Assembly: GCF_001854225.1 (NCBI RefSeq)
Contig: NZ_CP015208.1
Coordinates: 496,001 to 560,000, forward strand
Direction: 5' to 3'
Origin: Candidatus Rhodoluna planktonica
GTDB lineage: Bacteria > Actinomycetota > Actinomycetes > Actinomycetales > Microbacteriaceae
DNA length: 64,000 nt
Under the pieces are notes generated by a model. The model did not search any database and was not told the DNA's origin. It saw only the letters and a program-made list of their open reading frames with translations. The stretch's first letter is position 1. Each line of letters begins with the position of its first letter. Below, piece after piece: positions 1 to 12,994 of the stretch. The translations under genes and the position numbers were made by a program.

Positions 1-1
1 G

Positions 2-109
2 GTGCGAATTACGCTCGGCTACAGCACTACCGAGGCTGAAATCGATGCACTGCTAGAGGCGCTGCCGGCCGCCTATTCCGGTGCCAAAAAAGCGGGCCTC
101 ACTGTCTAA
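2..109 (+). CDS. Cysteine desulfurase, C-terminal end (partial)
   Basis: Only the last 35 codons lie in the window. The peptide starts VRITLGYSTTEAEIDALLEA and ends in TAA at 107-109. The R-I-[ST]-L-G-...-T-x-x-E-I-D pattern is typical of the C-terminal lobe of NifS/IscS-type PLP cysteine desulfurases. These enzymes pass sulfur from cysteine to acceptors. The next gene, mnmA, uses such sulfur for tRNA thiolation, and this pairing is common in Actinobacteria, which supports the call. The catalytic loop is outside the window, so the subtype cannot be stated. Confidence 0.7.
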   Translation: MRITLGYSTTEAEIDALLEALPAAYSGAKKAGLTV

Positions 110-117
110 TAAAAACG

Positions 118-123
118 TAAACT
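118..123 (+). promoter_or_regulatory. Candidate -10 hexamer TAAACT for mnmA
   Basis: TAAACT ends 7 nt before the mnmA ATG and no purine-rich ribosome binding site precedes that ATG. The spacing puts the predicted transcription start within a base of the start codon, so a leaderless mRNA is likely. This is inferred from sequence only. Confidence 0.45.
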
Positions 124-130
124 TGTCTTC

Positions 131-3363
<3,233 letters not shown>

Positions 3364-3424
3364 CTTTTTGCGCCGTCATAGAAAATACGGCTTGTCAGCA
3401 ACAGACGATTTCAAATGATCCGAT

Positions 3425-3468
3425 TTGCGCCTCAAACTATTCGGAATTGCGCTTCAAACTACTCGGAT
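3425..3468. repeat. Two-copy 22-bp imperfect tandem repeat
   Basis: A 22-base unit beginning TTGCGC and containing TCAAACTA occurs at 3425-3446 and again at 3447-3468 with three differences. The second copy covers the stop codon of the minus-strand DivIVA-like gene. It lies between convergent genes and looks like a small local duplication. Confidence 0.6.
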
Positions 3469-4520
3469 TCGGTTTTTTCTGCGGCAATAGTCTCGTCGGC
3501 CGCCACCATAGATTCGGTAGTCATCAAATTGCGCAAGGTGCCCAAGAAGTCTTCGATTTCCTGGCGCTCCGAACGCATGCGGTTGAGGCGCTCTTCGGCA
3601 TCGCGCAGGGCGTTGTTGGCGTAACCATCGGCTTTGCGGCTAAGAATGTCGGCTCGACGTCGTGCCTGGTTAATTAGGTTGACCGCGGTGCGGTTGGCAT
3701 CGTCCAGAATTTGATCGGCATTTTCTTGAGAATCACGAGAAATGCGCTCGGCCTCGGCGGTTAAGGCGGCAGCTCGAGCAGAAGCCTCGACCATGTTGGC
3801 GCTGGCCTCTTCGGTGATTTGCTGGGCCTGGGCAACCGCATTTTGGTAGAGGCGAAGTGCCTCTTGTTCGGCTTCGTCGCGCTTAGCTTTGGTTTCGGCC
3901 TCTAGTTCGACGCGGGCCTGCGCGGTCTTCTGAGTTAGTTCGGCAGCAAGTGCTCGAGCTTCTTCGGTTTCACGGTGTACCTGGGCCCGAAGTTCAGCAG
4001 CGTAGCGCTCGCCTTCAGACCTGATAGCTGCTGCTTCGCGCTGGGCGGTGCTGATTTTCTCGGCAGCCTCAGCCTCACGGTTTTTAGCGTTGTTCAGCAT
4101 TTCAGCAATTAGGCGCTCGGCCTCAATTTTGGCTTCGTTGAGTTTGCCCTCTGCCTCGGCAACCAGTTTGTCGGCTTTTTGCTGAGCCTTGCGAGTTAAC
4201 TGCTCTGATTCGGCTTTGGCAGTCTCGCGGATTCTGATGGCATCTTGGCCCGCATCAGAAACTAGTTTTTTAGCCTGTTCTTCAGCCAAACGCAAGGTTT
4301 GTTCGAACTGGGCACCTAACTCGGCATAGCCTGCATTGCCAGCTTTGCGAACCTTGGCTCGAAGTTCGGTTACTTCGCTTTTCAGAATTTCAACCTCGTT
4401 GGCCGCGGTGAAATTGTATTCGCGAACGTGTTCTAGTTCGGCGCGCAATTCTGCAAGTGAGCGATCGACTTCGTCTTTGTCGTAACCGCGGAACGCAATT
4501 GTGAACTGTTCGTTTTCCAC
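3459..4520 (-). CDS. DivIVA-domain coiled-coil protein
   Basis: The N-terminus carries a DivIVA-like membrane-binding motif, FRGYDKDEVDRSL, at about residues 10-22. The remaining roughly 330 residues are almost entirely Ala/Glu/Lys/Arg-rich heptad coiled coil. Actinobacterial relatives (DivIVA/Wag31, Scy or FilP-like scaffolds) organise polar growth and cell-wall synthesis. This is probably a polar or cytoskeletal scaffold rather than the main DivIVA, because it is long and lies outside the division cluster. The GTG at 4520 is preferred: AAAGG lies 6 nt upstream of it but directly abuts the alternative TTG at 4526. The gene converges on ligA and diverges from gatC. Confidence 0.75.
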   Translation of the reverse strand: MENEQFTIAFRGYDKDEVDRSLAELRAELEHVREYNFTAANEVEILKSEVTELRAKVRKAGNAGYAELGAQFEQTLRLAEEQAKKLVSDAGQDAIRIRETAKAESEQLTRKAQQKADKLVAEAEGKLNEAKIEAERLIAEMLNNAKNREAEAAEKISTAQREAAAIRSEGERYAAELRAQVHRETEEARALAAELTQKTAQARVELEAETKAKRDEAEQEALRLYQNAVAQAQQITEEASANMVEASARAAALTAEAERISRDSQENADQILDDANRTAVNLINQARRRADILSRKADGYANNALRDAEERLNRMRSERQEIEDFLGTLRNLMTTESMVAADETIAAEKTESE

Positions 4521-4644
4521 AGGCAACCTTTGAATTGAGGGGATTATCTCTGTTGCTTAGTTTATCCGCATAAAAATGCCAAAAACAGCCCAAATTCAAT
4601 AGTTCGGGCATTCTGTTCGCATCTGCGATCAAAGCCCACTGCGG

Positions 4645-4650
4645 TAGGCT
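4645..4650 (+). promoter_or_regulatory. Candidate -10 hexamer TAGGCT for gatCAB
   Basis: TAGGCT, the hexamer found before several other genes here, lies in the divergent interval. It would give a transcription start near 4657 and a leader of about 28 nt before the preferred gatC ATG. No strong -35 is recognised. Confidence 0.35.
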
Positions 4651-4684
4651 AAAGGTAAATTTTCTAACCTCAGTGAGTAGATTA

Positions 4685-4981
4685 ATGTCTGAAATTACAC
4701 CCGAATTAGTGCGACACTTAGCCGCCTTGGCTCGAATTGATGTGTCTGAAACCGAAGTCAATCTTTTCACCGAGCAACTCGGCCTAATCGTCGATTCGGT
4801 AGCTACCGTGAAAGCGGCAGTTGCCGGCGACATTCCAGCCACCAGCCACCCAATCCCAATGTCAAACGTCTTTCGCGAAGACGTGGTCGAACCGTCACTC
4901 AGCCAAGAGCAAGCTCTGTCGGGTGCTCCTGACAAGGCCGACGGTCGGTTCCGTGTGCACGCAATTTTGGATGAGGACTAA
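4685..4981 (+). CDS. gatC: Asp-tRNA(Asn)/Glu-tRNA(Gln) amidotransferase subunit C
   Basis: GatC is the small subunit that wraps around and stabilises GatA and GatB. The 98-residue product starts MSEITPELVRHLAALARIDV, the usual GatC N-terminus with the helical VRHLAxLARI signature. It ends in the conserved RFRVHAILDED region. The ATG at 4685 is chosen because the family begins there. An in-frame GTG at 4673 would add four residues and cannot be excluded. gatA starts three bases after the stop. Confidence 0.93.
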   Translation: MSEITPELVRHLAALARIDVSETEVNLFTEQLGLIVDSVATVKAAVAGDIPATSHPIPMSNVFREDVVEPSLSQEQALSGAPDKADGRFRVHAILDED

Positions 4982-4984
4982 GTC

Positions 4985-6490
4985 ATGACCGAGCTAATTA
5001 GAAAAAATGCCAGCGACTTGGTCGCGATGCTGCATGCCGGCGAGATCTCATCGGTTGAACTGACCCGCGCGCACCTAGACCGCACGGCCGCTGTCGATGG
5101 GGCAGTGCACTCTTACCTTCACGTGGGCCCTGAGGCAGCAATCGCCGCTGCCGCCGAAATCGATCGCCGACGGGCTGCTGGTGAAAGCTTGCACCCGATG
5201 GCAGGTTTGCCTATCGCCGTTAAAGACAACTTGACCACTACCGATGCGCCAACAACATCCGGTTCAAAAATTCTCGAGGGCTGGGTGCCTCAATACGACG
5301 CGACTGTGGTAACTAAATTGCGCGAAGCCGGGCTACCAATTTTGGGTAAAACCAACCTCGATGAGTTTGCTATGGGTTCGTCTACCGAATTTTCCGCATA
5401 CGGACCTAGCCGCAACCCATGGGATCTAGACCGCATCCCAGGTGGATCTGGCGGTGGCTCATCATCGGTGGTTGCATCATTTCAGGCGCCACTGGCGATT
5501 GGCTCAGACACTGGAGGCTCAATCCGCTTCCCGGCTTCGGTTACCGGCACGGTGGGCACCAAGCCAACCTACGGAGCCGTTTCTCGTTACGGCCTAATCG
5601 CACTGGCCAGCTCTCTTGACCAGATCGGCCCGGTTTCGAGAAATGTTCTAGACGCTGCGATGCTTCAAGACCTAATTGCTGGCCACGACCCTCACGACAG
5701 CACTTCGCTTCCAGAATCACTCGGATCAATGACCGAGGCTGCCAAGAAGCTTGACGTCAAGGGCATGCGAATTGGTGTAATCAAGCAGTTGACCGGTGCC
5801 GGTTTTCAGCCTGGTGTTACCGAGGCTTTCAACCACTCTCTCGAACTTCTGCAGCAGGCCGGCGCCGAAATTGTTGAGGTTTCTTGCCCCAGCTTCGAAT
5901 ACGCAATTGCTGCCTACTATTTGATTTTGCCGGCTGAGGCTTCGTCAAACTTGGCCAAGTTCGATTCGGTTCGGTTTGGCCTTCGAGTAACCCCCGAAGG
6001 AAACCCGACAATCGAGCGAGTCATGGCAGCAACCCGTGAGGCGGGCTTTGGCCCCGAAGTGAAGCGTCGCATCATTCTCGGTACCTATGCGCTTTCCAGT
6101 GGATATTATGACGCCTACTACGGCAGCGCGCAGAAAGTTAGAACCCTGATCCAGCGTGATTTTGATGCCGCTTTTGCTCAAGCCGATGTTTTGGTTTCGC
6201 CAACTGCTCCAACCACAGCGTTTAAGTTGGGCGAGAAACTAGAAGACCCGCTGGCTATGTACCTAAACGACATCGCTACCATCCCAGCCAACTTGGCCGG
6301 CATCCCGGGTATGTCGATTCCGAACGGAATTGCTTCGGATACACAACTGCCGACGGGAATTCAGCTTTTGGCTCCGGCCCGTGCCGATGCTCGCCTCTAC
6401 CACGTAGGTGCCGCGCTCGAGAAGATGCACGAAGAAGTCTGGGGCAAGCGAATGATTGATTTTGCTCCCGAATTAGAGGTGAACAACTAA
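4985..6490 (+). CDS. gatA: Amidotransferase subunit A (glutaminase/amidase)
   Basis: GatA releases ammonia from glutamine and channels it to GatB, so that misacylated Glu-tRNA(Gln) or Asp-tRNA(Asn) becomes correctly charged. The 501-residue protein has the amidase signature with a full Ser-cisSer-Lys triad: Lys80 (AVKDN), Ser155 (GGSGGGSSS) and Ser179 ([12 protein letters not shown]). A GAGGA ribosome binding site overlaps the end of gatC. The TAA shares its last base with the gatB ATG (TAATG). The complex suggests that GlnRS and/or AsnRS are absent, which this window cannot test. Confidence 0.97.
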   Translation: MTELIRKNASDLVAMLHAGEISSVELTRAHLDRTAAVDGAVHSYLHVGPEAAIAAAAEIDRRRAAGESLHPMAGLPIAVKDNLTTTDAPTTSGSKILEGWVPQYDATVVTKLREAGLPILGKTNLDEFAMGSSTEFSAYGPSRNPWDLDRIPGGSGGGSSSVVASFQAPLAIGSDTGGSIRFPASVTGTVGTKPTYGAVSRYGLIALASSLDQIGPVSRNVLDAAMLQDLIAGHDPHDSTSLPESLGSMTEAAKKLDVKGMRIGVIKQLTGAGFQPGVTEAFNHSLELLQQAGAEIVEVSCPSFEYAIAAYYLILPAEASSNLAKFDSVRFGLRVTPEGNPTIERVMAATREAGFGPEVKRRIILGTYALSSGYYDAYYGSAQKVRTLIQRDFDAAFAQADVLVSPTAPTTAFKLGEKLEDPLAMYLNDIATIPANLAGIPGMSIPNGIASDTQLPTGIQLLAPARADARLYHVGAALEKMHEEVWGKRMIDFAPELEVNN

Positions 6491-7995
6491 TGGCCAAAGA
6501 TCAATTGATGAATTACGAACAGGCTTTAGCCCAGTTCGAGGTGGTTATCGGTCTCGAGGTTCACGTTGAGCTAAACACCAAGACCAAGATGTTCTGTGGT
6601 TGCCGCAACGAATTCGGTAACGAGCCAAACACCAACGTCTGCCCAATTTGCATCGGTTTGCCAGGATCACTTCCCGTGGTGAACAAGCGCGCTGTCGAGT
6701 CGGCGATTGCACTTGGCTTGGCATTGGGCTGTGAAATTGCCCCAACTGGTCGATTTGCACGCAAAAACTATTTCTATCCAGACTTGGCCAAGAATTTTCA
6801 AACCTCGCAGTACGACGAACCAATCGCTTTCGAGGGTGCCCTGCAGGTTGAGGTGCCATCCGGAAAAGTCTTCGATGTCCTAATCGAGCGCGCCCACATG
6901 GAAGAAGATGCCGGCAAGTTGACCCACGTCGGTGGCGATACCGGTCGAATCCAGGGTGCCGAGTATTCGCTGGTTGATTACAACCGCGCCGGTGTGCCAC
7001 TGATTGAAATCGTGACCAAACCAATTTTTGGTGCCGGTGCTGAGGCGCCTGAATTGGCAGCCGCCTATGTGCGATTGATTCGTGATTTCGTTCGTGCCCT
7101 AGACATTTCTGATGCCCGCATGGAACGAGGAAATGTTCGATGCGACGCGAACGTTTCGCTGCGTCCAATTGGCGCAGAAAAGTTGGGTACTCGAACCGAG
7201 ACCAAGAATGTCAACTCGCTGCGTTCGATTGAACGAGCAGTGCGCTACGAGATCCAGCGCCAGGCAGCCATTTTGGCTGCCGGTGGAAGCATCACTCAAG
7301 AAACCAGACACTGGCACGAAGATAAGGGCTCGACCAGTGCTGGCCGACCTAAGAGTGACGCCGACGACTACCGCTATTTCCCAGAGCCAGATTTGGTTCC
7401 AGTGCAGCCGAGCAAAGAGTGGATCGAAGAGATTCGTTCTTCTCTGCCAGAGAACCCAGCACAGCGTCGCAAGCGCCTACAAACCGAATGGGGTTTTGCC
7501 GACCTCGAATTCCGTGATGTGATCAACGCTGATTTGCTTGACCAAATCGAACAGACCGTGGCAGCCGGAGCCAAGCCGCAGTCAGCTCGTAAATGGTGGA
7601 GTGGTGAATTGGCTCGACTAGCCAACGCCGAGGGCAAAGATGTGTCTGACCTGGCGATTACCCCAGAGCAGGTAGCCCAGCTTGCCGAACTGGTCGAGAG
7701 CGGAAAGATCAACGACCGTTTGGCCCGTGAGGTTGTTGGCTATGTTCTAGCCGGCGAGGGTGACCCTGCCGCGGTTGTGGCAGCTCGAGGTCTAGAGGTC
7801 GTATCAGACGATGGCGCATTGATTGCCGCCATCGATGAAGCGCTTGCTTCTCAGCCTGATGTGCTTGATGCCATCCGTGAAGGTCGCATGCAGGCCGCCG
7901 GAGCAGTTATCGGTTCGGTCATGAAGGCGATGAAGGGCTCAGCCGACGCCGGTAGAGTACGCGAATTGCTGATTGAGAAAGCAAACCAGGCTTAG
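6490..7995 (+). CDS. gatB: Amidotransferase subunit B (transamidase)
   Basis: GatB activates the side-chain carboxylate of the misacylated tRNA and amidates it. The 501-residue product shows the GatB signature near residues 20-60: [10 protein letters not shown], a CGCRNEFG segment, then CPICIGLPG with zinc-type cysteines. The YatY/helical tail domain ends in the usual [20 protein letters not shown]. It overlaps gatA by one base. A strong hairpin terminator follows 22 bases after the stop, closing the gatCAB operon. Confidence 0.97.
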   Translation: MAKDQLMNYEQALAQFEVVIGLEVHVELNTKTKMFCGCRNEFGNEPNTNVCPICIGLPGSLPVVNKRAVESAIALGLALGCEIAPTGRFARKNYFYPDLAKNFQTSQYDEPIAFEGALQVEVPSGKVFDVLIERAHMEEDAGKLTHVGGDTGRIQGAEYSLVDYNRAGVPLIEIVTKPIFGAGAEAPELAAAYVRLIRDFVRALDISDARMERGNVRCDANVSLRPIGAEKLGTRTETKNVNSLRSIERAVRYEIQRQAAILAAGGSITQETRHWHEDKGSTSAGRPKSDADDYRYFPEPDLVPVQPSKEWIEEIRSSLPENPAQRRKRLQTEWGFADLEFRDVINADLLDQIEQTVAAGAKPQSARKWWSGELARLANAEGKDVSDLAITPEQVAQLAELVESGKINDRLAREVVGYVLAGEGDPAAVVAARGLEVVSDDGALIAAIDEALASQPDVLDAIREGRMQAAGAVIGSVMKAMKGSADAGRVRELLIEKANQA

Positions 7996-8017
7996 ACCCT
8001 AATTTGGTCTAGAAACT

Positions 8018-8049
8018 AAAAAACCCGAGTCGTTGACTCGGGTTTTTTA
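8018..8049. terminator. Bidirectional intrinsic terminator between gatB and tRNA-His
   Basis: AACCCGAGT and ACTCGGGTT form a GC-rich stem around a CGTTG loop. It is flanked by A-runs on the left and TTTTTT on the right, so it can end gatB transcripts on plus and tRNA-His transcripts on minus. Confidence 0.88.
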
Positions 8050-8050
8050 T

Positions 8051-8127
8051 TGGGGTGAGTAACGGGACTTGAACCCGCGGCCCCCTGGACCACAACCAGG
8101 TGCTCTACCAGCTGAGCTATACCCACC
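8051..8127 (-). tRNA. tRNA-His (GTG)
   Basis: Read on the minus strand, this is a complete cloverleaf beginning GGTGGGTATAGCTCAGC. The anticodon loop TTGTGGT gives anticodon GTG, and the T-arm is GGTTCAAGTCC. The encoded 3' end is ACTCACC followed by CCA. The 5' extra G expected for tRNA-His is in the first position. A hexamer TAAACG about 9 nt upstream may be the -10. Confidence 0.95.
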
Positions 8128-8174
8128 ATGTTTCTGCGTTTAGGCAGACAACCGTTAGATTCTAGCAGGTGTAG

Positions 8175-8783
8175 TTAGTTGCTTTTTTGAACTTTTTCGG
8201 CGGCCAACTTTGCCTCTTCGCTGCTCGGTCCCGGTGCGGCTACCAAAACTGTCTCGCGATAGTAGCGAAGCTCGACAATTGACTCTCTGATGTCGGCTAG
8301 GGCGCGGTGCCCGCCATCTTTTTTAGGCATTTGAAAGTAAACACGCGGGTACCAGCGTCGAGACAATTCTTTGATGGACGAAACATCCACGTTTCGATAG
8401 TGCAGATGCTGATCAACTTTGGGCATGTACCGATTTATAAACATGCGATCGGTACCAATGCTGTTTCCGGCCAGCGGCGCCTCTTTAGCGTTTGGCACGA
8501 AACGCTTAATGTATTCAAGGATTACGTCCTCAGCCTCAGCCAGATCAAGGCCGGTTGAAAGCTCGGGCAAAAGTCCAGAAGATGCGTGCATTTCGCGGAC
8601 AAAATCGCTCATTGACTCTAAAGATTCAGGTCGTGGTCTGATCACCACGGTCAAACCTTCGTCGACAATTTCCAACTCTGATGTGGTGATAACCACAGCA
8701 ACCTCAACCAGAGAATCTTTCTCGGGGTTGAGCCCAGTCATCTCGCAATCGATCCAGACTAGGTGATCAGAATTGGGCAACAT
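8175..8783 (-). CDS. orn: Oligoribonuclease
   Basis: Orn degrades 2-5 nt RNA fragments and pGpG to mononucleotides. The 202-residue protein has the DEDDh exonuclease plan: WIDCEMTGL at residues 10-18 supplies the first Asp and Glu, with further acidic residues and a C-terminal HRALADIRESI that supplies the catalytic His and Asp. The C-terminal 20 residues are Ala/Glu/Lys-rich and not part of the fold. The gene begins five bases after the RND transporter stop, so it is probably the last gene of that transcript. Confidence 0.94.
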   Translation of the reverse strand: MLPNSDHLVWIDCEMTGLNPEKDSLVEVAVVITTSELEIVDEGLTVVIRPRPESLESMSDFVREMHASSGLLPELSTGLDLAEAEDVILEYIKRFVPNAKEAPLAGNSIGTDRMFINRYMPKVDQHLHYRNVDVSSIKELSRRWYPRVYFQMPKKDGGHRALADIRESIVELRYYRETVLVAAPGPSSEEAKLAAEKVQKSN

Positions 8784-8788
8784 ACTCT

Positions 8789-11700
8789 TTAGCTTTCAGG
8801 GGCCACCTTTTTTGCAGCCGCCTCGGCAAGTCTAGCGGCGCGACGTGACTTACGTTCGGCCCGGCGTTCTTTGCGACCCTCAACCAGCCAGTAAAGCACC
8901 GGAACGATAACCAAAGTCAGCACCGTGGAGGAGAAGAGCCCGCCGATGACAACAATGGCTAGAGGCTGTGAAATGAATCCGCCGCCGCCGGTTACACCTA
9001 GCGCCATTGGGGTCAGTGCAAAAATTGTAGCCAGTGCTGTCATGAGAATTGGTCGAAGTCGCTGGCGAGCACCATCCATGATCGCCTGCTGTGTTGGCAT
9101 CCCATCTTTTCGGTACTGGTTAATCAAATCGATCAAAACGATTGCGTTCGTTACAACGATTCCAACTAGTAGCAACATACCGATAAGAGCTGGAACACCC
9201 AGCGCGGTGTCAGTAATAAGCAATAGACCAAGCGCGCCGGTTGCGGCAAACGGGATAGAGATCAGCAGAATCAGCGGCTGAATAATGCTGGAGAACGTGG
9301 CCACCATAACCACGAATACAATCGCTACCGCAGCCAAAAGTGCAGTTCCCAACTGACCAAACGATTCGGCCTGCGATGCACTGACGCCACCAATTTCAGC
9401 TTTGGTTCCGGCTGGCAAATCAACCGAATCGAGTCTTTCGGTTACCTCTGCGGTAATGGCTCCGAGGTTATCTCCATCCGGCGTCAGCGAAACGGTTGCG
9501 GTGCGCTCACCCTTTTCGGTGGTGATTGACACGGGCACGCTCGAGAGTCGCACCGAGGCAATTTCACTTAGTTTCACGATCCCGGTAGCTGATGGAATCT
9601 CGATGTTCTTCACCTCGGTGATGGTTTCTGGAACATCTTCGCGGACGACGTAGATATCGGTAGCGACGCCGTCGACGTTTAGCGAGCCGATGCTTGATGG
9701 TCGCATGATTCCTGAGACGATTCCACCTACCGCGATTTCGGTCAAGCCTTTGTTAGCGGCCTTTTCGCGGTCGACGGTTACCTGCAGAGTGCGCTGACGT
9801 TCAGCCAATGAATTCTCTATCGCCGAGACGTTGGGGGTGCCAGCCATTGCTTTTTCAACATCGGCAATTGCAGCCTCAAGTTTCGATTCGTCGGCGGCAG
9901 TAATTTTGATGTCGATGGTGCTCGAGCCGCCAAAGCCGCCACCGCCACCGCTGCTAAATTCGACGGTACCTAGGCTGCTGTCAGCCTGGAACAAGCTTTC
10001 GAGTTCGGCCTGGAATGCAGTCTGATCGGTACCCTCGATTGTCGTCACCTGCAGTGAGGTGCCGCCGGTTTGAGCACCAAAAGCAACGCGGCCATCTGCG
10101 GCAGAACCAATCGTGGTTTGGACAACCTCAACCTCTTCGCGGTCCAAGATGAGTTTTTCAAGTTTGGCTGCGGCCTCGTCTTTTTGAGCCAAAGTGGCGC
10201 CGGGGGCAAGGGTCTGGTTGATGACAAACGAGTTTGAGCCGCTGCTGCCAATGAAGTCGGTCTTTAACTGTGGAACCAGACCAAAGGTGAAGACCAGAAC
10301 CAAGAACGATGCGACCAAGGTAACTACCGGACGCCGTTGGGTCCAAGAGAGTACTGGAAGGTAGCCTCGTTGCAACCAGCTCTTGCGCTCCTTTTCTTCT
10401 TCTAGTTCGCGCACCTTGGCGATAACTTCATCCTGGTTTTCACCGGTCTGAATTTTTGGCGACTTCAAGAACCAGTAGGCCAGCACCGGCACGATAGTAA
10501 GTGAGACTGCCAGCGAAGCTACCAGGGCGATTGCAAATGTGAATGAGAAAGGACGGAACAGTTCACCGACCAGGCCTTCAACCAGCGCGATAGGCAGGAA
10601 GACTGCAACCGTGGTGATGGTTGCGGCGGTAATGGCTCCGGCAACCTCACGGACCGCGGTAAGAATCGCCTGCTTCTTCTCTTCGCCGTAAGAAAGATGG
10701 CGGTTGATGTTTTCGATAACCACAATCGAGTCATCAACCACTCGACCAATTGCAATCGTTAGCGCGCTCAGGGTAAAGAGGTTCAGTGAGTAATCAAAGC
10801 CGGATAGACCAATAAAAGTGATCAGCACCGAGGTTGGAATCGAGATGGCGGTTACCAAGGTTGATCGCACCGAAAGCAAGAACAGCAAGATAATCAAGAT
10901 TGCAAAACCCAGACCGAGCAGACCCTCAGTGGTTAGGTTTTCCAGCGATTTTTCAACGAATGGCGCCTGGTCGAAAACCGTAACGATAGTCACATCGCCA
11001 AGTTGTTGCTCCAACTCGGCCAATTTTTCTTCAACTGCGTGCGACACGGAAACAGTGTTTGCATCCTGGTTTTTGGTGATCGAAATAGTCAAGGCAGCTT
11101 TGCCGTTGATACGCGAGATGTTGCTTACTGGCGCGTTCTCGTAACTGACCGTAGCGACATCGGCAACGCTGAGCACAACAGTTCTTGTGGTTACAGTTGG
11201 TGTAGCCGATAGTGCGCTAGCTGTTGGAAGCGTTGCCCCAGGGAAGGCACCAGTTGGAATACCGCTAGATGGAATACCGCTGAGTGAACCGCCGCTAGCT
11301 GCCGAGGGGGTGCTGATGACCGTTTTACTACCAATCAGTGGCAGATTCTTGAAGTCTTCAATTGAGTTAATGGCAGTACCGACCTGGACTGCGATAGAGC
11401 CTTCACTATCATCGATCGTTCCGGCGGGAACAATAAAACCATTAGCTTGCAGGGCAGAAACAATTGACTGTTGCGATAGTCCATTTGCGGCAAGCACCGA
11501 CTGTTTTAACTCGAGGTTAATGCGTTTCTCTTGAACGCCGCTGAAGGTCACATCTCGCACCCCAGGGATTTCGGCCAGCAGCGGAGCTGCGATGTCTTCA
11601 AGTTTTTTGCCCAAGGCTTCGTTATTGCCATCGTTGGCAGAAATACCGAGCGCGATGATCGGAACCGAGTCAAATGACCCCGAAATAACTCGAGCCGATG

Positions 11701-12070
11701 CGCCCTCTGGCAGTGTGGCTTCGACCGCAGCAACTGCAGCGTTTAGTCGTGCACTGACATCCGCGGTTTTAGTACCGTAATCAAATTCAACGCGGATGAT
11801 AGACAGGCTGCTCTGCGAAGTAGAGGTTGACCCAATCAGGCCTTCCTGCTGACGAATTGCGTTTTCGAGGGGTTGGCTGATTTGCTGATCGATAATCTCG
11901 GGCGATGCGCCCGGCAAGCTGGTGACTACAGCAGCCTGTGGGGTTTCGAAACTTGGAATTAGCTCCTGTTTCAAACCCGACAGTGAAATCAATCCAAATG
12001 CCGCGATGATTGCGGTCGCCAAGGCTACGACTGATCGATTCGCCAAACTTAGTTTTGCAAAAATGTGCAC
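8789..12070 (-). CDS. RND-family efflux transporter permease (HAE-type)
   Basis: At 1093 residues with 12 predicted helices and two large extracytoplasmic loops, this is an AcrB/SwrC-type proton-driven exporter. Helix 1 is at residues 13-31. The paired helix 4 aspartates are in GRVVDDSIV (446, 447). The second half repeats the arrangement (about 860-1065). A Gly/Ser/Pro-rich insertion at about 253-292 lies in the first outer loop. Monoderm relatives such as SwrC/YerP act without a porin. No membrane fusion partner gene is adjacent, so the substrate cannot be deduced. The GTG start has AGGGG five bases upstream. Confidence 0.88.
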   Translation of the reverse strand: MHIFAKLSLANRSVVALATAIIAAFGLISLSGLKQELIPSFETPQAAVVTSLPGASPEIIDQQISQPLENAIRQQEGLIGSTSTSQSSLSIIRVEFDYGTKTADVSARLNAAVAAVEATLPEGASARVISGSFDSVPIIALGISANDGNNEALGKKLEDIAAPLLAEIPGVRDVTFSGVQEKRINLELKQSVLAANGLSQQSIVSALQANGFIVPAGTIDDSEGSIAVQVGTAINSIEDFKNLPLIGSKTVISTPSAASGGSLSGIPSSGIPTGAFPGATLPTASALSATPTVTTRTVVLSVADVATVSYENAPVSNISRINGKAALTISITKNQDANTVSVSHAVEEKLAELEQQLGDVTIVTVFDQAPFVEKSLENLTTEGLLGLGFAILIILLFLLSVRSTLVTAISIPTSVLITFIGLSGFDYSLNLFTLSALTIAIGRVVDDSIVVIENINRHLSYGEEKKQAILTAVREVAGAITAATITTVAVFLPIALVEGLVGELFRPFSFTFAIALVASLAVSLTIVPVLAYWFLKSPKIQTGENQDEVIAKVRELEEEKERKSWLQRGYLPVLSWTQRRPVVTLVASFLVLVFTFGLVPQLKTDFIGSSGSNSFVINQTLAPGATLAQKDEAAAKLEKLILDREEVEVVQTTIGSAADGRVAFGAQTGGTSLQVTTIEGTDQTAFQAELESLFQADSSLGTVEFSSGGGGGFGGSSTIDIKITAADESKLEAAIADVEKAMAGTPNVSAIENSLAERQRTLQVTVDREKAANKGLTEIAVGGIVSGIMRPSSIGSLNVDGVATDIYVVREDVPETITEVKNIEIPSATGIVKLSEIASVRLSSVPVSITTEKGERTATVSLTPDGDNLGAITAEVTERLDSVDLPAGTKAEIGGVSASQAESFGQLGTALLAAVAIVFVVMVATFSSIIQPLILLISIPFAATGALGLLLITDTALGVPALIGMLLLVGIVVTNAIVLIDLINQYRKDGMPTQQAIMDGARQRLRPILMTALATIFALTPMALGVTGGGGFISQPLAIVVIGGLFSSTVLTLVIVPVLYWLVEGRKERRAERKSRRAARLAEAAAKKVAPES

Positions 12071-12136
12071 AAAAACCCCTAAGGAAAATAGAGTTGGGGC
12101 CGTCGAAACGCGACAACCTGGACCAACTCCTCTTTC

Positions 12137-12142
12137 AGCCTA
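12137..12142 (-). promoter_or_regulatory. Candidate -10 hexamer TAGGCT for the RND transporter
   Basis: TAGGCT on the minus strand sits in the 129-base gap upstream of the transporter gene. It would yield a leader of about 60 nt containing the AGGGG ribosome binding site. Confidence 0.35.
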
Positions 12143-12199
12143 ACCAGAATCGTACGAAGACAATTCCGCACTGTGTGGCTAGCCCAAGGTTTTCTGGTT

Positions 12200-12994
12200 T
12201 TAGCGTTGATTGTTTTGGCCAAATTTGGCGAGCACTGAATCTTCGAGCAGTGAAACCAAGTTGTAAATCAATACAGAAACTATTGTGATGACGGCCACAT
12301 AGGCCCAAACCTCGCTGGTTTTGGCACGACCGATTGCAGATACGATCGCATAGCCGATGCCTTGGCCGGTAGCCAGCCATTCAACCAAAAGCGCACCCGT
12401 GATAGCTCCCGGAACCGAGATTTTCAAAGCAGCGAAAAATGAAGGGAGCGAGGTCGGGAATGCCACCGTGCGCAGCGCATCCAGTTTGTTGCCGCCGTAG
12501 ACGTGAACCAGATCGTTCATGGCTGCAGAAACCGAGCGCAAACCAAAGACGATATTTACCAGAGCGGGAAACAACACCACGATTGCACCCATGACCGAAA
12601 CTGCTGCAAATTCGCGACCAAAAATCAAAATGATGATTGGCGCCATGGCAATCAGCGGGACCGAGCGAAGCAACATCGCCAATGGCATCAAAGCTTGCTC
12701 GATCGACTTTGATAACGCAAAAACCGTTGCGATTAGCGTGGCAAAAAACATTCCGGCGATAAAACCGATGGTTGAATCGACCATGGTTTGACCTAGGGCG
12801 TTCAGCACCAGCGCTTGATTCTCGGCAGCCATCGGCACGGTGAATAAAAAGTTGAAAACATCGACCGGGTTTTTCCCGATAAACGGCGTGACACTAAAAA
12901 TTTGCAGGAGGGCGAACCAAAGGATGAAAATGGTGACCAGCGCGATTGCTGTGTTAGCCAACGATTTCGAGATGCGTGCACCTAGAGAATTCAT
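12200..12994 (-). CDS. ABC transporter permease, SsuC/TauC-like (second)
   Basis: This 264-residue inner-membrane subunit has about six helices and belongs to the BPD_transp_1 family. The cytoplasmic coupling loop has the EAA-type pattern around MNDLVHVYGGNKLDALRTVAFP (about residues 158-180), which docks to the ATPase. It resembles nitrate/sulfonate/pyrimidine permeases. Its ATG overlaps the stop of the preceding, clearly different, permease. The two probably form a heterodimeric channel for the ATPase and lipoprotein encoded upstream. Confidence 0.88.
   Translation of the reverse strand: MNSLGARISKSLANTAIALVTIFILWFALLQIFSVTPFIGKNPVDVFNFLFTVPMAAENQALVLNALGQTMVDSTIGFIAGMFFATLIATVFALSKSIEQALMPLAMLLRSVPLIAMAPIIILIFGREFAAVSVMGAIVVLFPALVNIVFGLRSVSAAMNDLVHVYGGNKLDALRTVAFPTSLPSFFAALKISVPGAITGALLVEWLATGQGIGYAIVSAIGRAKTSEVWAYVAVITIVSVLIYNLVSLLEDSVLAKFGQNNQR

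Noticed and set aside
6545-7168. Long minus-strand open frame inside gatB
   Set aside because: Composition follows the reverse strand of gatB codons, and it has no recognisable protein features or start signal.
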